Part shown: positions 31,046-40,105 of the stretch, in pieces
Position numbering within the stretch: the stretch's first letter is position 1
Layout of the letters: the number at the start of each line of letters is the position of its first letter
Virus record (IMG/VR): IMGVR_UViG_3300025146_000019
Span: 1 to 53,546 of that record
Strand: one strand, 5' to 3'
Source of the DNA: a virus
DNA: 53,546 nt
Program-made: the position numbers and the translations under genes
Notes under the pieces: model-generated
What the model was told of the DNA's origin: nothing
What the model saw: the letters and a program-made list of their open reading frames with translations, nothing else
Databases searched by the model: none

Positions 31046-32911
31046 CTAGTAGTCGCTGGGCAGGTACGGGAACAGACTGATCCCGATGGAGTAGCCCAGG
31101 GTCTCGTCCTCCTCCGCCATCAGGCTGGTCTGGATGGTGACGGACTCGTTCTCGGGGAAGCCGCGCAGGCCCTGTCCGATGCGGCAGGACGGGACGCTGA
31201 AGTGCACGGCTCCGTCCTCGTTGCGCAGCGCCCAGCGGAACCCGACCAGGGTGTTGTCCCGGATGCGTGTGGCCACCGCCGAGTTCGAGAACACCATGGT
31301 GGCGTCGATGTCCACCATGAACTTGCCGTGGTTCATGTACTTGGCGCCCAGGGTGCCCTGGACCTTCTCGGCCTGGACACCGTTGCGGATGGTGGCGGTC
31401 CAGGTCTTGAAGTCGGTGGTGAGCCCCGCCTCGTCCTCGTCCTGCACGGTGAGGCGCAGGTAGTGGATGGCGGTGGAGAACACCTGGCGCTGGGCCTGCT
31501 CGGTGGCGTCGTTGGCGTCGGTGGCGCGGCTGGCGGTGGGGGCCGGGGTGTCCGTGCCCACGAAGTTGAAGCCCACGCCCACGATGCCGGTGAGCGGCAT
31601 CGACATGCTCAGCTCGTTGCAGTAGTTCCCCTTGGCGTACTCGTACTCGGTGGCGCCGCCGCTGCCCAGGTTGGGGTAGGCCAGCTCGAACTGGAAGCTG
31701 CGCTCCAGGAACTCGCTGTCGTCGGTGTCGACGTCGCGCACGAACTGACCGAACCAGATGCGGACCGTCTTGCCAGCGCCGTCGTCCTCGACGAACGTGG
31801 TGTCCTTGTGTCCGAGGGTGAGCTTGCTGGCGGCGATGGTCTCGATCTCGGCCAGGCCGCGGTTGGCCGCGGTGGCGAAGTTGTAGGCAGACCCGTCACC
31901 ACCGATGCCGATGCACTGACCCGCCAGCAGGTCGAGCGTGGTGAAGTCCAGTGCGGTGGAGATGAGGTCCCCGTTCGCGTCGATCTCCAGGTCACCGCTG
32001 GCGCCCTGGAACCCTGCCACCTCCACGGTGCAGTGGTCCGGAACGGAGGTCTCGGCGACGATGTCGCCCTCGACCTTGATGGAGGTGGCGCCCGAGCCAG
32101 ACTCCACGACCTTCAGCCCGTTGTTGCCAGCGATGGCCGCGCCACGCACCACGACCAGGGTGCCCACGGGCAGGGCCCCGCCAGAGGCCACGGTGTACGC
32201 GCCGTCCACCCCGCCCGACAGGGCAACCGCACCACCGGCCCATGCGCCGTTGACCATGGTCTCGGCGAGCACGATGGCGTTCCCGTTGGTGCCGTCGATG
32301 ATGGCGGTGACCGTGACGGTGTCCGCGTCCGTCTTCACAGCCGTCACCTGGGTGTGCGCCACGGTGCCGGCGTGGTACTTGGTGCCGCTGCCCGTTCCGC
32401 CGTTGATGGCGTTGGTCAGGTTGGTCAGCGAGTCAGTGACCGCCGCCTCGATCAGCACGTCGTAGGCCGCGGCCAGACCCGCGCCCGAGGTCCGCCACCG
32501 GTAGACGATCGAGCCGATGGTGATCGTCTCGTCCAGTGAGATGGCTCCGGTGACGTCGATCGCCTTGCTCGCTGCGACCGAGGCGGTGATGGCCGTGGGC
32601 GAGAACACCGCCACGTCCGTGCTGCCTGGAGCCGTGGCGGTGGCGAACATGAAGCCCTCGATGAACCGGCGGAACGTCGAGAGGCGCAGGTCGTCCTCGA
32701 ACTCCACCCCGCTGTTCAGGTCCACCGGCACCGACGACTGGCGTCGTCGGTTGCGACTGATGGGCGAGGACTCCGCGGTGACCACCTCGGCGCCCCAGCG
32801 TCCGATGGACTTCCACGGCATGGTGTGCCAGTCCGGGCTGCCAGGCAGGGTGTTCAGGCTGGCCTCGGCGGCCACCTGTAGAGTGCAGCGGTTGCTGATC
32901 GGGCGTCCCAT
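31046..32911 (-). CDS. Major tail tube protein with inserted beta domains
   Basis: The 621-aa protein is long for a tube protein. The first ~110 residues and the last ~200 look like the Phage_tube_2 type (SIGRWGAEVVTAESSP at the start; GNYCNELSMSMPLTGIVGVG and KYMNHGKFMVDIDATMVFSN at the end). Between them lies an insert containing a common phage beta module (AISLDETITIGSIVYRW, YDVLIEAAVTDSLTNL, NAIVLAETMVNGAW) and a second beta region. The inserts probably decorate the outside of the tail. Placement before the chaperones supports the call. ATG 32911. Confidence 0.8.
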   Translation of the reverse strand: MGRPISNRCTLQVAAEASLNTLPGSPDWHTMPWKSIGRWGAEVVTAESSPISRNRRRQSSVPVDLNSGVEFEDDLRLSTFRRFIEGFMFATATAPGSTDVAVFSPTAITASVAASKAIDVTGAISLDETITIGSIVYRWRTSGAGLAAAYDVLIEAAVTDSLTNLTNAINGGTGSGTKYHAGTVAHTQVTAVKTDADTVTVTAIIDGTNGNAIVLAETMVNGAWAGGAVALSGGVDGAYTVASGGALPVGTLVVVRGAAIAGNNGLKVVESGSGATSIKVEGDIVAETSVPDHCTVEVAGFQGASGDLEIDANGDLISTALDFTTLDLLAGQCIGIGGDGSAYNFATAANRGLAEIETIAASKLTLGHKDTTFVEDDGAGKTVRIWFGQFVRDVDTDDSEFLERSFQFELAYPNLGSGGATEYEYAKGNYCNELSMSMPLTGIVGVGFNFVGTDTPAPTASRATDANDATEQAQRQVFSTAIHYLRLTVQDEDEAGLTTDFKTWTATIRNGVQAEKVQGTLGAKYMNHGKFMVDIDATMVFSNSAVATRIRDNTLVGFRWALRNEDGAVHFSVPSCRIGQGLRGFPENESVTIQTSLMAEEDETLGYSIGISLFPYLPSDY

Positions 32912-32920
32912 TTGGCTACC

Positions 32921-33349
32921 TCACTTTGTCTCGTAGAACTCGAAGTTGGCCCGGCACGTCTTGGTCTGCCAGCGACCCTCCTGGCCAGGCGGGCTCACCT
33001 GGCAGGCGGGGATGAACAGGAGGCCGTCGACGTCGACCCCCTCGAACGTGTCGCGGAACAGCTGGACGAGCGCGTTCATGGTCGCGTCGCCCTCGTCGAC
33101 CTTCACCCGGAACTCCGCCATGGCCACGCAGCTGCGCCGCACCTGGCGCTGACCAGCAGGAGCCTGCGTGTCCCACTCGGAGCCCACCTCGAACACCTGG
33201 AAGTGCGCGGCGGACACCTCGTCCGGCCACTCGAAGGGCTCCGGACCCAGCGTGATCTGCGTGTCCCGGTCTAGCGTGGCCGGGTGGAAGGCGTCGATGA
33301 AGCGGTCGTAGGCCGTTGCCATCGCCTCCTCGAAGTTCTCCGCGGTCAC
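32921..33349 (-). CDS. Probable tail terminator protein
   Basis: The 142-aa protein has the mixed alpha/beta pattern of tail terminators: an N-terminal helix (EEAMATAYDRFIDAF), a strand with FEWPDE, and VAMAEFRVKVDEGD followed by a helix and a final strand ending ANFEFYETK. Size and position just before the tail tube gene match. ATG 33349 overlaps the neck gene stop (ATGA). Confidence 0.68.
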   Translation of the reverse strand: MTAENFEEAMATAYDRFIDAFHPATLDRDTQITLGPEPFEWPDEVSAAHFQVFEVGSEWDTQAPAGQRQVRRSCVAMAEFRVKVDEGDATMNALVQLFRDTFEGVDVDGLLFIPACQVSPPGQEGRWQTKTCRANFEFYETK

Positions 33350-33747
33350 TGCTCCACCTCCGCCACCGGTCCGGCACTGAGACGGGCAGCCACGGCGCGG
33401 CGCACCGCAGCCTCCACGGCGCTGAGCTCGATGGCTCCGCCCTCGCTCAGTCCCACGTAGGGCACCCGGTTCGACACGTACACCGGACCCTGGTCAGTGG
33501 AGTAGCCCGCCAGTGCGCGGATGGCCTGCGCGTCAGTGGTGCCGCCCCCGCGCTTGCCCTTCGAGCCCACCGGCTGCGTGGGTGGGCTGCCCACGGTGCA
33601 CTGCCAGTTGGCGCGGGCGTAGCCTGTCACGACGCGGGTCGCGCGGACCAGCTCGGAGCGCACCTCGAGCGCCAGCGCGATGACCTGCTGGCCCTTGAAG
33701 GTCTCCAGCTCCGCCATCACCGCGGCGACGGTCTTCTTGGCCGCCAT
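33346..33747 (-). CDS. Probable neck / head-tail joining protein (HK97 gp10-like)
   Basis: The 133-aa product, from ATG 33747, has a first helix (AAVMAELETFKGQQVIALAL), the segment TRVVTGYARANWQCTVG and a late VYVSNRVPYVGLSEGG. This TGYARANW...VPYVxxxExG pattern is typical of HK97 gp10-like neck proteins. Its gene order between capsid and tail terminator agrees. The stop overlaps the next ATG. Confidence 0.75.
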   Translation of the reverse strand: MAAKKTVAAVMAELETFKGQQVIALALEVRSELVRATRVVTGYARANWQCTVGSPPTQPVGSKGKRGGGTTDAQAIRALAGYSTDQGPVYVSNRVPYVGLSEGGAIELSAVEAAVRRAVAARLSAGPVAEVEQ

Positions 33748-33760
33748 GGTGGCGGCCCCC

Positions 33761-34087
33761 TCAGCTCCGGGCCTGCCGCCCCTTGCGGCCCTTCTCGACC
33801 AGCACCTCGCCACCGCCCAGGACAGCCTCGCGGGCCTCGGCTGCGGCCGCCTCCGCGCGCTCGCGCAGCTCGCGGTCCGCCCGCTTCTGCGCGGCCCGCG
33901 CGTTGCGCCGCTTCTCGCGGTCGCTCGGCTCCCCGAAGTCGATGAGGTGGGCGCGCCACTGCCGGGCGAGCGCCAGCTCCTCGATCCCCTCGGGGTAGCG
34001 GTCCCCGGGCAGGTACCTCCGCCCGCGGAAGTAGTGCTCCGCGCGGGCGTAGGCTCCAGCAGCCGGGTTGAAGTGCGGACGAGCCAC
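33761..34087 (-). CDS. Small charged protein next to the capsid gene
   Basis: The 108-aa protein is basic, with an N-terminal part (AGAYARAEHYFRGRRYLPG) and a long charged helix (REKRRNARAAQKRADRELRE). It lies between the major capsid and neck genes and may be a connector or assembly helper. No family is recognised. Confidence 0.68.
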   Translation of the reverse strand: MARPHFNPAAGAYARAEHYFRGRRYLPGDRYPEGIEELALARQWRAHLIDFGEPSDREKRRNARAAQKRADRELRERAEAAAAEAREAVLGGGEVLVEKGRKGRQARS

Positions 34088-34113
34088 AGGGCGGTGTCAG
34101 GCCTCTCTCCCGG

Positions 34114-35148
34114 CTACGCCGGGGTGGTGAGCATGTCGTGGAACCAGACGCAGAGGTCGGCGGCGACGACCTTCATGTCGTACGCCTGCTCGATCTCGTA
34201 GAAGTCCGCCATGGTGGGGACGTCCTGCCAGCGCCGCATGCGGGCGCCGGCCGGGCTGTAGCCGGTCCAGTCGAACTGGTACATCGCGCTCGGGGTGAGC
34301 ACGCCGGGGCTGGACGGCACGTGGGCCAGGAGCAGCGAGTCCTGCTCCGAGATGAAGTCGTAGGTCGAGGCCGCCTCGGTCGGGGTCTCGGCGCTGGTGG
34401 TCTTGATGACCCGGGCCACGCGGACCTCGTCCAGCTCGAGCAGGGCCGCGATGTTGGCCAGGGTGACCTGGGCGGGTCCGCCCGGGGTCTGGCCGCTGTT
34501 CACCCGGTTGATCACGTTCGGGTGGTTCTTCATCGTGCGCCACAGCTCGTCGCCGATGAGCATCTTGTTGGGCCGGTACGACGGGCCCACGAGCTTGATC
34601 TGGGCGTGGATGGCCGCGTCCAGCTGGTCGATGGGCTGCGCGTCGGTGTCCTTCCAGGTCAGGACCTCGTCGGCCGCGTCCGGGGTGGTGTCGGCCCCGG
34701 TGTACTGGGTGGTCCAGACGCCGTCCTTGAAGAAGGTCGACATGAACTGGACCTCGCGGTTCAGCAGCGCCTTCTGGGCGCACAGCGCCGCGGCCTGCCG
34801 GTCGAGGTCGATGGTGCGGGTGTTGGCGCGCAGCTGCGGCCCGACCTTGGTGTGCCACGCCCAGACCTCGCACAGGAAGTCCAGGTAGGTGATCCCGTAG
34901 CCGCCGCCGGCCGACACGGCGCCGTCCGCCCGCTTCTCCATGTCGTCCCGGTACCACCAGCCACGCGGGAAGTTCGGGAACTTCCCGGAGACCTGGTCCA
35001 CCGGCACGTGCGGACAGAAGGCGCTGGCGACGAAGTCGCTCTCGGCCTGCAGGAACCCGACCGACAGGTTGGTCAGCTCCGGCTCGACGTAGGCGTCGCG
35101 CATGTCCGGGAGCCCCTTGCGGATCATCTGGCCTCTGGTGTCGAGCAT
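34114..35148 (-). CDS. Major capsid protein
   Basis: This 344-aa protein follows the protease and decoration genes, the place of the major capsid protein. It has an N-terminal GFLQAESDFVASAFCPHVPV segment, a long central helix region (RTIDLDRQAAALCAQKALLN) and a late YQFDWTGYSPAG strand with EIEQAYDMKVVAADL near the end, consistent with an HK97-fold capsid. ATG 35148 follows an AGGAGACCG ribosome site. I cannot assign a named capsid subfamily. Confidence 0.8.
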   Translation of the reverse strand: MLDTRGQMIRKGLPDMRDAYVEPELTNLSVGFLQAESDFVASAFCPHVPVDQVSGKFPNFPRGWWYRDDMEKRADGAVSAGGGYGITYLDFLCEVWAWHTKVGPQLRANTRTIDLDRQAAALCAQKALLNREVQFMSTFFKDGVWTTQYTGADTTPDAADEVLTWKDTDAQPIDQLDAAIHAQIKLVGPSYRPNKMLIGDELWRTMKNHPNVINRVNSGQTPGGPAQVTLANIAALLELDEVRVARVIKTTSAETPTEAASTYDFISEQDSLLLAHVPSSPGVLTPSAMYQFDWTGYSPAGARMRRWQDVPTMADFYEIEQAYDMKVVAADLCVWFHDMLTTPA

Positions 35149-35199
35149 CGTTGTCGGTCTCCTGTGAGAGGGTGCGGTGCGTCGGTCGGTTGCGGAGAC

Positions 35200-35221
35200 G
35201 GGGGCCGGTCACCCGGCCCCC
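35200..35221 (-). terminator. GC-rich hairpin between decoration and capsid genes
   Basis: GGGGGCCGG (35200-35208) pairs with CCGGCCCCC (35213-35221) across a 4-nt loop, just after the stop of the decoration gene and before the capsid gene on the minus strand. There is no T-run, so it is more likely a pause, partial terminator or mRNA-stability element that sets capsid dosage. Confidence 0.5.
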
Positions 35222-35230
35222 GCAGGGTTG

Positions 35231-36211
35231 CTAGCTGATGGTGGCGCTGACCAGGGTGAGGGCGACCCAGCGGTTGCCGTCCCACTCGATGAAGGCCTGG
35301 TCCGCCGCGGCGTTGAGGTTGATGTCGGTGCCGTCTCCCGAGCCGTCCTCGTCGTAGAAGATGCCGGAGATGGTGCCCACGGGGGTGGCAGCCGCCGACG
35401 CCACCGCGATCTGCTTGCGCTGGCCGATGAAGATGCCGTCACCCAGCACCCAGTCGTTGGTGCCGCTGATGGCGACCACGTGGACCTCCACCAGCGGGCG
35501 GAGGGTGGAGGCCGCGGCCGGCGCGTCGGTGCCGGCGGTCTTGCCGCCGATGCACTTCCATCCGGTGGCGGTCCACATCAGGAGGACCTCCTGACCGGGC
35601 GCCGTGAACACGTAGGTGGCCGGGGCACCCGCGAACACGGTGGCCGGGGTGACGGTCCCCACCGGGGTGTTGACCGCCGCGATGCAGCGGATGCGCTTGG
35701 TCTGGCCGACGTACTTGCCGTCCGCCAGGGTGAAGGCGTCGGTGCCGTCGACCGACAGCTCGGTGATCTCGGTGGTGACCGACAGGGCGCCCGGCGCGGT
35801 CACCGAGTCGAACCCGGTGACGGCCACGGTGCCGGCCGCGTTGGCCAGCAGCAGGAGACAGAACATGTCCCCGTCGGCCGCGGCAGCGGTCACCGCGACG
35901 CCGACCCCCGAGCCAGCCGCGATGTCGGAGGCCGAGGCCAGGACGAACTTGCCGGCCGAGTCGACCTTCACGATGTCGCCCGCGGAGAGTACGCCACCGG
36001 CGACGGCCGGCTGGGTGCCCAGGACGCCGACCAGACCGGCCTCGTCCGCCGCCTCCGGCTTGTTCAGCAGGATGCCGAGGATGCGGCCACCCGCGGTGGG
36101 CAGGGCCAGCTTGCCGGAGCTGATCACGACGGCGCGGTAGATGCTGGCCGACAGGTCCGAGCCCGCGGGGTGCGAGATCGGGGGAGCGAGTACGGGTACG
36201 TTTGCGCCCAT
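35231..36211 (-). CDS. Capsid decoration protein with duplicated C-terminal domain
   Basis: The 326-aa protein has an N-terminal ~115 residues like DUF2190-type capsid cement (GRILGILLNKPEAADE, LSAGDIVKVDSAGKFVLA). Two related beta domains follow. Each contains GDG- or ADG-(K/I)-(Y/F)-(V/I)-GQ, a xxTPVGT(V/I) turn and a W-x-x-x-GW or EWDGNRWVAL end (about 160-235 and 250-325). Such domains often stick out from capsids and bind surfaces. ATG 36211 lies 58 nt from the previous gene. Confidence 0.72.
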   Translation of the reverse strand: MGANVPVLAPPISHPAGSDLSASIYRAVVISSGKLALPTAGGRILGILLNKPEAADEAGLVGVLGTQPAVAGGVLSAGDIVKVDSAGKFVLASASDIAAGSGVGVAVTAAAADGDMFCLLLLANAAGTVAVTGFDSVTAPGALSVTTEITELSVDGTDAFTLADGKYVGQTKRIRCIAAVNTPVGTVTPATVFAGAPATYVFTAPGQEVLLMWTATGWKCIGGKTAGTDAPAAASTLRPLVEVHVVAISGTNDWVLGDGIFIGQRKQIAVASAAATPVGTISGIFYDEDGSGDGTDINLNAAADQAFIEWDGNRWVALTLVSATIS

Positions 36212-36269
36212 CGTCTAGGTCTCCTGGTTGCGGTGCTCGGTCAGTTCCAGCTCGTAGTGGTGGTGGTTC

Positions 36270-37523
36270 TCAGGCGCGGGCCGTGGTCGGCGGTCGGCTG
36301 GCGTCGCGCTCGGCGCGGACGGCCTCGTACAGGTCGCGGGCCTCCTGACTCTTGCTGGTCAGGTCGACCAGGGCCGCGGCCTCGGACATGCTCTTCTCGC
36401 CCGCGTGCTTCACGACCATGGCGTGGAGCTTGGTGGCGGCGCTGTCGTCGGTCATGTTGGGGGCCGGGCCGCCCAGGGCCTTGGCCAGCTCGGCGCAGGC
36501 GAAGCTGGCTCCGCGCAGCGCCTCGTGGGCCGCCTTGCGGGTGGCCTCGTCGGCGATGCCGTCGACGGCGCGCAGGATGGCGGAGCGCACGGGCAGGGTG
36601 CCCTTCAGCGCGGGGATCTCCTCGCTGGCGCGCTTCTCCAGGCGGGCCTGGGCCGCCTCGCGCCGGTCGTGGTCCCGGTCCTTGGCCATCTGGACCAGGC
36701 GCGGGTCGTCCGACTTGCGGAACACCTCGCCGCTGTCGCTGCGGTAGGCGACCTGGTCCGGGTCGTGGAGCTTGGTGACCTGCTCGAGCTGGGCGCGCAG
36801 GCCGTCGCGCTCGGCGGTGAGGGTCTCGACCGACTTGGAGAGGCGCTTGTTCTCCGACGCCATCTCCTCGTCCTCCTCCTCGTCGTCTTCCTCCGGCGGG
36901 AACTCCGACTTCATCGCGGCGATCAGGGCGGCGCGGAGGGTGGGGTCCTGCTTGAGGGCGGAGATGATGGTGGCCTGGTCGAGCTTCACGGTGTTCTCCT
37001 GCTGGTTGTCCGTCTTCACGGTCTCGCGCTCGCCGATGCCGGCGATGCTGAAGCCGGTGAACTCGCCCGACTTGAACTTGGCGAGCACCTCGGGCGACGG
37101 GCGCACGGCGATCATCAGTCCGTAGGTGTCGGTCTGGACGCCGAACGCCTTGGCGACCTCTGGGGTCATCGGCATCGCGAACACGACCTCGCCGTCCTTG
37201 CGGTAGTCGTGCATCGCGTCCTGAGCACGCGACCGAGACATGAACTCGGCCGCGGCAGCCATCATCGACTGCGCGTCGATGTGGTCCCCCTGCAGGTCGA
37301 AGTAGTCCTCGCCCTTGCGGGCGTTGACCATGGCCCAGCCGAACACCAGCCCCAGCTCGTCGCTGACCTTCACGGCCGGAACGAACTTGGAGACGATGTC
37401 CAGCTGCTTGCTGCCCTTGATCAGCACCACGACCGCCGGCTCCTGGGCTGGCTTGTCGACGGCGCTGATGAAGTTCAGCTGCTTCAGCCGGAGGAGGAAC
37501 TGCCTGGTGGCGTCGGAGGGCAT
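36270..37523 (-). CDS. Prohead protease (XkdF-like) fused to scaffold
   Basis: The 417-aa product begins with an XkdF-like serine-protease domain: VFGWAMVNARKGEDYFDLQG near 62-81, AMHDYRKDGEVVFAMPM near 105-121 and KSGEFTGFSIAGIG near 153-166. The remainder is a charged, acidic and coiled region (PPEEDDEEEDEE, SKSVETLTAERDGLRAQL), as in scaffolds. The protease would cut itself and the scaffold during head maturation. I chose ATG 37523; a longer upstream frame exists but would include the promoter. Confidence 0.8.
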   Translation of the reverse strand: MPSDATRQFLLRLKQLNFISAVDKPAQEPAVVVLIKGSKQLDIVSKFVPAVKVSDELGLVFGWAMVNARKGEDYFDLQGDHIDAQSMMAAAAEFMSRSRAQDAMHDYRKDGEVVFAMPMTPEVAKAFGVQTDTYGLMIAVRPSPEVLAKFKSGEFTGFSIAGIGERETVKTDNQQENTVKLDQATIISALKQDPTLRAALIAAMKSEFPPEEDDEEEDEEMASENKRLSKSVETLTAERDGLRAQLEQVTKLHDPDQVAYRSDSGEVFRKSDDPRLVQMAKDRDHDRREAAQARLEKRASEEIPALKGTLPVRSAILRAVDGIADEATRKAAHEALRGASFACAELAKALGGPAPNMTDDSAATKLHAMVVKHAGEKSMSEAAALVDLTSKSQEARDLYEAVRAERDASRPPTTARA

Positions 37524-37545
37524 CCGTGCGACTCTTGCACTAGGA

Positions 37546-37574
37546 CACCTATCCCAACGCGATCGGTCCGGCAA
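37546..37574 (-). promoter_or_regulatory. Putative promoter before the protease/scaffold gene, TTGCCG-17-TAGGTG
   Basis: TTGCCG (37574-37569) and TAGGTG (37551-37546) on the minus strand are 17 bp apart in a 131-bp non-coding gap, 22 nt before the ATG at 37523. GATAGG two bases upstream is an alternative -10. It may boost expression of scaffold, decoration and capsid. Confidence 0.45.
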
Positions 37575-37654
37575 CGGCGATCTGCGAGGAATTTTGTCGT
37601 GCCGCTCAGCGCGACGCTGTTGCCTTAGTGACTATCACACTGCGGTGGACAGGA

Positions 37655-37834
37655 CTATCGGGCTCGTCGCTCGGCGATGCGCCGCATCAGCTCGGACGGG
37701 TCGTCCTGGAGCATAAGGATGGCCTGCGCCCGCTCTGGTGTCAGCTCACCGCGCGACCGCAGCCGCTCGTACAGCTCGAGTGCGGCGTCCGCGTCGTTGC
37801 GGGGCAGGTCCTCCACGTGCCTGTACTTTGTCAT
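37655..37834 (-). CDS. Small head-region protein, 59 aa
   Basis: The 59-aa acidic/basic helical peptide starts MTKYRHVEDLP at ATG 37834, overlapping the stop of the gpF-like gene by ATGA. It continues with AALELYERLRSRGELTPERA and ends RRIAERRAR. The overlap and GC-rich codon use support it as a gene. No function is recognised. Confidence 0.65.
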   Translation of the reverse strand: MTKYRHVEDLPRNDADAALELYERLRSRGELTPERAQAILMLQDDPSELMRRIAERRAR

Positions 37835-39690
37835 ATCTTCGCGTCCTGAACGAACCGCTTCAGGTTCTCCCGCTCACTGTCCGTCAGAGGTGTACCACGC
37901 CGCGCCAGGGCAGCCGCCTCCACCTTCTCCAGGAAGCGCCTCACCGCTCCCTCCGCACCACCCAGGATGTGCCCCGCCTCCCGCTTGTGCAGCAGTGCCG
38001 CCTCCTCCAGGAGACCAGCAGCCTCTGCGCGAGTGACGTCCAGCGCGCGTCGAATGGCGTCGACGACGCCATCTATGGCTCGCTGATAGCTGCTCTGTCC
38101 CAGGGTGAGAAACTTGACGTTGTTCTTGAGCTTGGCGCCGTCGGCCAGCCACAGCTCTCCGAACTGGTCGCGCATGACCTTGCGCGCCAACACCTCCGTG
38201 GTGACCTCCTCGATCACAGCACCAGACCCCCAGTAGCTGTCAGCCGCACCGCGACCCACGCTGTGGACCTGCTCGTGGATGAACGTCTGGAAGCTGTCGG
38301 CCTCCCTGCTGAGCATCTCCCGATTCTCCTCGACCGCCTTCAGGAACTCGCGCGCCTGCTCGGCCACGTCTCGCCGTATGGTCATCACGCCAGTCCGTGG
38401 ACTGTACATGCCGTATGCGTCCGGCATCACCTTGGTGGACTCCACCGTCAACGGGAAGGCGGAGGAGTTCGTCGGCTTGAACTGACTGGGCAACTGGTAC
38501 CTGTCGTTGACCAGCTTGGACAGCTCCTGACGCACGTCGTAGTTCCACGGCGCGAACTTCTTGGCCAGGAGCGTGTCCAGGGAGTGACGCATCTTGCCAG
38601 CCTCGTCGCGCGTGAGCCCGACGGCAGCACTGACTGGGGCAGCGGGCGCGGGAGTGGGAGCAACCGGAACCGGCGCGGGGGGTGGTGGCGCCGGAGGCGG
38701 GGGTGCCACGGGTGGTGGCGCCAACCCGGTGCCGCGGCTGGAGGGCTCGAACCGCGTCGTCAGCACGCACCGACACTGCGCCGTCTCCTCGATCGGCGCC
38801 GACGGGTCGCCCGGGTACGCGAGCAGCGCGCCGCTGGGCGAGCGGAACGGCTGGCCCAGGGAGCGCGCCTGGTTGTGCATGGCGCGGTGCGTGTCGCGCG
38901 TCTCTCCGTCGATCGCCGCCACCCACACGCGCTCCAGCGACTGCGGTCGAATCTTGCCAGAGTCCGCCACCTGGCGGAACAGCTCGTCGGTGCCCGCGTG
39001 GACAGCGCGCAGCGCCTCCGTGCGGGCGATCACCTCGGAGCGATACGCGATGTAGCGCTCGCGGTACCGGCCCACCATGCGGTCGACCTGGTCCGCGCTG
39101 AGCGGGCGGTCTCCCGCGACCGCCCGGCCCACCGAGCCGTCGAAGCGCCGGTCGCGCAGCGCCCTGTTCAGCGCCTCCGGCGACCCCTGCTCCAGCAGCC
39201 GGCGGTAGTTGCGCACCGCCGCCTCCTGGGTCTGCGTGAGCCCGATGGAGTCTCGGAACCGACGCGCCTGCTGCAGCGGGTTCAGGCCCTCCTCGACCCC
39301 GCTCACCAGCGCCTGGCGGGTGGCTGCCTCCTGCTCGCGCGTGAGCCCCCCGACGATGCGCAGGTCGTTGTTCCGCATGGCGCGCACCGCTGCGTCGCTC
39401 TGTGGCTGGAAGCGCACCGCCACGCCCAGGCGGTCACTCACGAACGGGGCCGCTCGATCTCCAGCCGCGATGTAGGCGCGGTTCACCGCGTCGCTGAACA
39501 CCGCCATCTCGCGGCGGACCACGGTCAGTGCCTCGTCGATGCGGCGCCCCGCCAGCATCTCCGCCAGCTCCCCCATTCGCCGCTCGTCCTGGATGGCCAG
39601 CAGCGAGCGGAGGAACTCCCGGCGCAGCTGCGGCTCCAGCTGGGCGAGCAGCTTGTCGAGGTTCCTCGACGAGTAGGAGTAGGCTGGCAC
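37831..39690 (-). CDS. Head morphogenesis protein (Mu gpF-like) with C-terminal metallopeptidase-like domain
   Basis: This 619-aa protein is about twice the usual gpF length. The N-terminal ~310 residues match Mu gpF/SPP1 gp7 minor head proteins, with AYRSEVIARTEALRAVHAG, WVAAIDGETRDTHRAMHN and CRCVLTTRFEPSS. A Pro/Ala/Val linker (APPPPAPVPVAPTPAPAAP) leads to a second domain with FIHEQVHSVG, HEQVH at 472-476, and IEEVTTEVLARKVM supplying a possible third ligand. Phage minor head proteins can carry such effector domains into the host. ATG 39690. Confidence 0.8.
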   Translation of the reverse strand: MPAYSYSSRNLDKLLAQLEPQLRREFLRSLLAIQDERRMGELAEMLAGRRIDEALTVVRREMAVFSDAVNRAYIAAGDRAAPFVSDRLGVAVRFQPQSDAAVRAMRNNDLRIVGGLTREQEAATRQALVSGVEEGLNPLQQARRFRDSIGLTQTQEAAVRNYRRLLEQGSPEALNRALRDRRFDGSVGRAVAGDRPLSADQVDRMVGRYRERYIAYRSEVIARTEALRAVHAGTDELFRQVADSGKIRPQSLERVWVAAIDGETRDTHRAMHNQARSLGQPFRSPSGALLAYPGDPSAPIEETAQCRCVLTTRFEPSSRGTGLAPPPVAPPPPAPPPPAPVPVAPTPAPAAPVSAAVGLTRDEAGKMRHSLDTLLAKKFAPWNYDVRQELSKLVNDRYQLPSQFKPTNSSAFPLTVESTKVMPDAYGMYSPRTGVMTIRRDVAEQAREFLKAVEENREMLSREADSFQTFIHEQVHSVGRGAADSYWGSGAVIEEVTTEVLARKVMRDQFGELWLADGAKLKNNVKFLTLGQSSYQRAIDGVVDAIRRALDVTRAEAAGLLEEAALLHKREAGHILGGAEGAVRRFLEKVEAAALARRGTPLTDSERENLKRFVQDAKI

Positions 39691-39697
39691 CGGGCCC

Positions 39698-40099
39698 CTA
39701 CTCCGGGCGGCACTGGCAGGTGTACGAGGCCCGCGCCGGGTCGGGCTGCACCCGGATGACGCGCCAGTTCCTGCCGCCGATGGTGATCAGGTCGTTGGCC
39801 TCCGGCACCACCCCTGCGGCGTGCAGTGGGGCGGCCAGGAGCAGGATGCTGGGCGCGTCGCGGTCACGGCGCATGGAGTCCCCGCTGCCCAGTAGGTTGG
39901 AGTCGCCCGCGCGGCGCACCTCGTCCAGCACGCCGCGGGTGACGTAGGCGGTGGGGGTACCGACCTTTCCGGCGGTCAGGTCGGCGGGGTTGCGGCTGGC
40001 GTAGCTGACCTTGGTGAGGGTGGCCTCGGGGATGGACCCCACCGGGATGGCGTCGGCCACCACAGCCTCCACGTCCACACCGAAGAGCTTGATCCCCAT
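39698..40099 (-). CDS. Probable head-tail adaptor or head-closure protein
   Basis: The 133-aa protein is beta-rich (ATLTKVSYASRNPADLT, LITIGGRNWRVIRVQ) and ends with a CQCRPE tail. Size and the place between connector and gpF-like genes suggest a head-closure component. No diagnostic motif is visible, so the role is inferred from position. Confidence 0.6.
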   Translation of the reverse strand: MGIKLFGVDVEAVVADAIPVGSIPEATLTKVSYASRNPADLTAGKVGTPTAYVTRGVLDEVRRAGDSNLLGSGDSMRRDRDAPSILLLAAPLHAAGVVPEANDLITIGGRNWRVIRVQPDPARASYTCQCRPE

Positions 40100-40105
40100 G
40101 ATCTC

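Noticed and set aside
35200-35221. Strong intrinsic terminator between decoration and capsid genes
   Set aside because: There is a good stem but no T-run, and stopping here would silence the capsid gene; listed only as a possible partial element.
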